6,813 nucleotides of DNA. Source: Flavobacteriales bacterium. Lineage in GTDB: Bacteria > Bacteroidota > Bacteroidia > Flavobacteriales > TMED113. Both the position numbers and the translations under genes were made by a program. The notes beneath the pieces are model-generated. The model did not search any database. It saw only the letters and a program-made list of their open reading frames with translations, and was not told the DNA's origin. Positions 5,709 to 6,813 of this stretch are shown here, piece by piece. Location: assembly GCA_002713285.1 (NCBI GenBank), contig PAVX01000017.1, positions 13,824-20,636 of the forward strand, in the 5' to 3' direction. Every line of letters starts with the position of its first letter. The first letter of the stretch is position 1.

Positions 5709-6813
5709 ATGAGATATTTCTTACTTATTATTTTTTCAATTATCAGCTTCTATTCTTTTTCTCAAGTTGTAGCAAGTGGAGATACTGTTTTATGTGCTGG
5801 AGAGGAAGGGCAAGTGCCGATTACACTTACAGCAACATCTTTTGCTGTTGACTTGACAGATGCTAATATTTACACAGACGATATTTTCGGAAGTGTTATT
5901 GATATGGGTTTTGATTTTGTTTTTTATGGTAATACATATAATCAAGTTGTTCTATCTTCTAACAATTATTTGTCTTTTAATACTGCTAATGCTGGGGCTT
6001 TTTCAGGGTGGAATATAGGAGCTGCTATACCTAATAATTTCGATGCTCCTATGAACGCTATTTTATGTCCTTGGCAAGATATATATCCGGGAGTTAATGG
6101 GAATGGGACTATTCAATATGCAACAACTGGAGAAGCGCCAAATCGGGTCTTTATCGCTTCTTTTTGTGGAATACCAATGTTTTCTTGTACAGACATATGT
6201 TATTCAAGCCAAATTAAACTTTTTGAAAGTACAAATATTATAGAAACACATATTGCTCAAAAAGTATTGTGTAGCACTTGGAATGAAGGAGCTGCTATTC
6301 ATGGCTTGCATAATGATAATGGAACAATTGCACATGTTGTTACAGGTGTAGATGGTATAGAAAGAAACTATCCTAATGAATGGACATGTGAAAATGATGG
6401 TTGGAGATTTACACCAAATGGGGGTACGGATTATATGTTAGAAGAAATTGAATTTGCTCCAGCGGTTGCAGGAACCGATATTATTTGGCAAGATGAATTT
6501 GGTAATCAAATTGGAACTGGTAGTGAGCTTACAATATTTCCAGCTGGAGATGTTACATATACCGCAGGTGCTTCATTATGTGGTGATGCGGGTGATTGGT
6601 GTGGTTTCGAAGGTGGTATTGAAGGAGATGATGTTAGCATTACATTTGAATCTGTTCAAATTTCAAGTATTGATATTGTTAATGCTCCTTGTGAAAATCC
6701 AAGTGGAGGAAGTGTTAGTGTGGTAGCAGTAGGGACAGAACCACTGGAATATACATGGTCTAATAATGGCAATATCATATCTAATCAAAATATGAGCATT
6801 CTTGATAATATAA
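5709..6813 (+). CDS. Large exported SprB-repeat protein, probable type IX secretion substrate (partial, C-terminus outside window)
   Basis: The frame is open from the ATG at 5709 to the right edge, giving 368 residues. Residues 1-18 (MRYFLLIIFSIISFYSFS) are a signal peptide. Cleavage before Q19 fits the Bacteroidota 'Q rule', where the new N-terminal glutamine becomes pyroglutamate. Residues about 64-238 form a beta-rich N-terminal domain: DMGFDFVFYGNTYNQVVLSS (65-84), NYLSFN, NRVFIASFCGIPMFSC (145-160), ETHIAQK, STWNEGAAIHGLHND (189-203) and NDGWRFTP (229-236). I recognise this pattern from Flavobacteriia cell-surface proteins with nidogen-like N-termini. Residues 240-315 resemble an Ig-like linker (DIIWQD, TYTAGASLC). 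From about 323, VNAPCENPSGGSVSV and EYTWSNNG match the start of a SprB-type repeat. Ten cysteines in the exported part (29, 120, 153, 160, 164, 188, 227, 291, 298, 328) suggest disulfides. More repeats and a type IX sorting domain are expected downstream but not seen. A role in adhesion or gliding is inferred. Confidence 0.88.
   Translation, partial: MRYFLLIIFSIISFYSFSQVVASGDTVLCAGEEGQVPITLTATSFAVDLTDANIYTDDIFGSVIDMGFDFVFYGNTYNQVVLSSNNYLSFNTANAGAFSGWNIGAAIPNNFDAPMNAILCPWQDIYPGVNGNGTIQYATTGEAPNRVFIASFCGIPMFSCTDICYSSQIKLFESTNIIETHIAQKVLCSTWNEGAAIHGLHNDNGTIAHVVTGVDGIERNYPNEWTCENDGWRFTPNGGTDYMLEEIEFAPAVAGTDIIWQDEFGNQIGTGSELTIFPAGDVTYTAGASLCGDAGDWCGFEGGIEGDDVSITFESVQISSIDIVNAPCENPSGGSVSVVAVGTEPLEYTWSNNGNIISNQNMSILDNI

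Noticed and set aside
6448..6726. Plus-strand 92-codon frame inside the secreted-protein gene
   Set aside because: It is shifted relative to the continuous frame starting at 5709, which carries the signal peptide and recognisable domains.

Overview
This is an AT-rich window (roughly one third G+C by eye) from the chromosome of a Bacteroidota member, most likely in the order Flavobacteriales. The evidence is the PurD and LepA sequence styles, a DUF6427-type membrane protein beside purine genes, Bacteroidota-type promoter elements (TAnnTTTG), start codons without Shine-Dalgarno sequences, and a large secreted protein with a 'Q-rule' signal peptide and a SprB-like repeat of the kind exported by the type IX secretion system.

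Layout from left to right. (1) Positions 1-1144, minus strand: a two-gene unit in which a multi-spanning membrane protein (DUF6427-like) is joined by a 4-base ATGA overlap to purQ. purQ runs off the left edge, so only its N-terminal 118 residues are seen. (2) Positions 1212-1352, plus strand: a 46-residue one-helix membrane protein with its own promoter-like sequence. It overlaps the end of purD tail to tail by 8 bases. (3) Positions 1345-3746, minus strand: a three-gene unit read in the order lysine-rich membrane protein, yebC/TACO1-family gene, purD. Its spacings are 12 bases and a 4-base ATGA overlap. The best promoter match in the window, TTG-N20-TATATTTG, lies upstream and starts inside the 3' end of lepA. 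(4) Positions 3800-5602, minus strand: lepA (elongation factor 4), complete. (5) Positions 5709-6813, plus strand: the first 368 residues of a large exported protein that runs off the right edge, divergent from lepA across 106 bases.

Two themes share the minus strand. Purine synthesis is represented by purD (step 2) and purQ (glutaminase subunit of step 4). Ribosome assistance is represented by lepA and yebC. The unexplained pieces are three small or medium membrane proteins: the DUF6427-like protein coupled to purQ, the 46-residue protein facing purD, and the lysine-repeat protein between the two translation-factor genes.

I see no mobile element, CRISPR array, tRNA, rRNA, riboswitch or convincing Rho-independent terminator. 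No gene-free stretch exceeds about 110 bases. Most of the window is ordinary core chromosome. The best candidates for something undescribed are the lysine-repeat membrane protein and the 46-residue protein, and neither amounts to a demonstrated new system.
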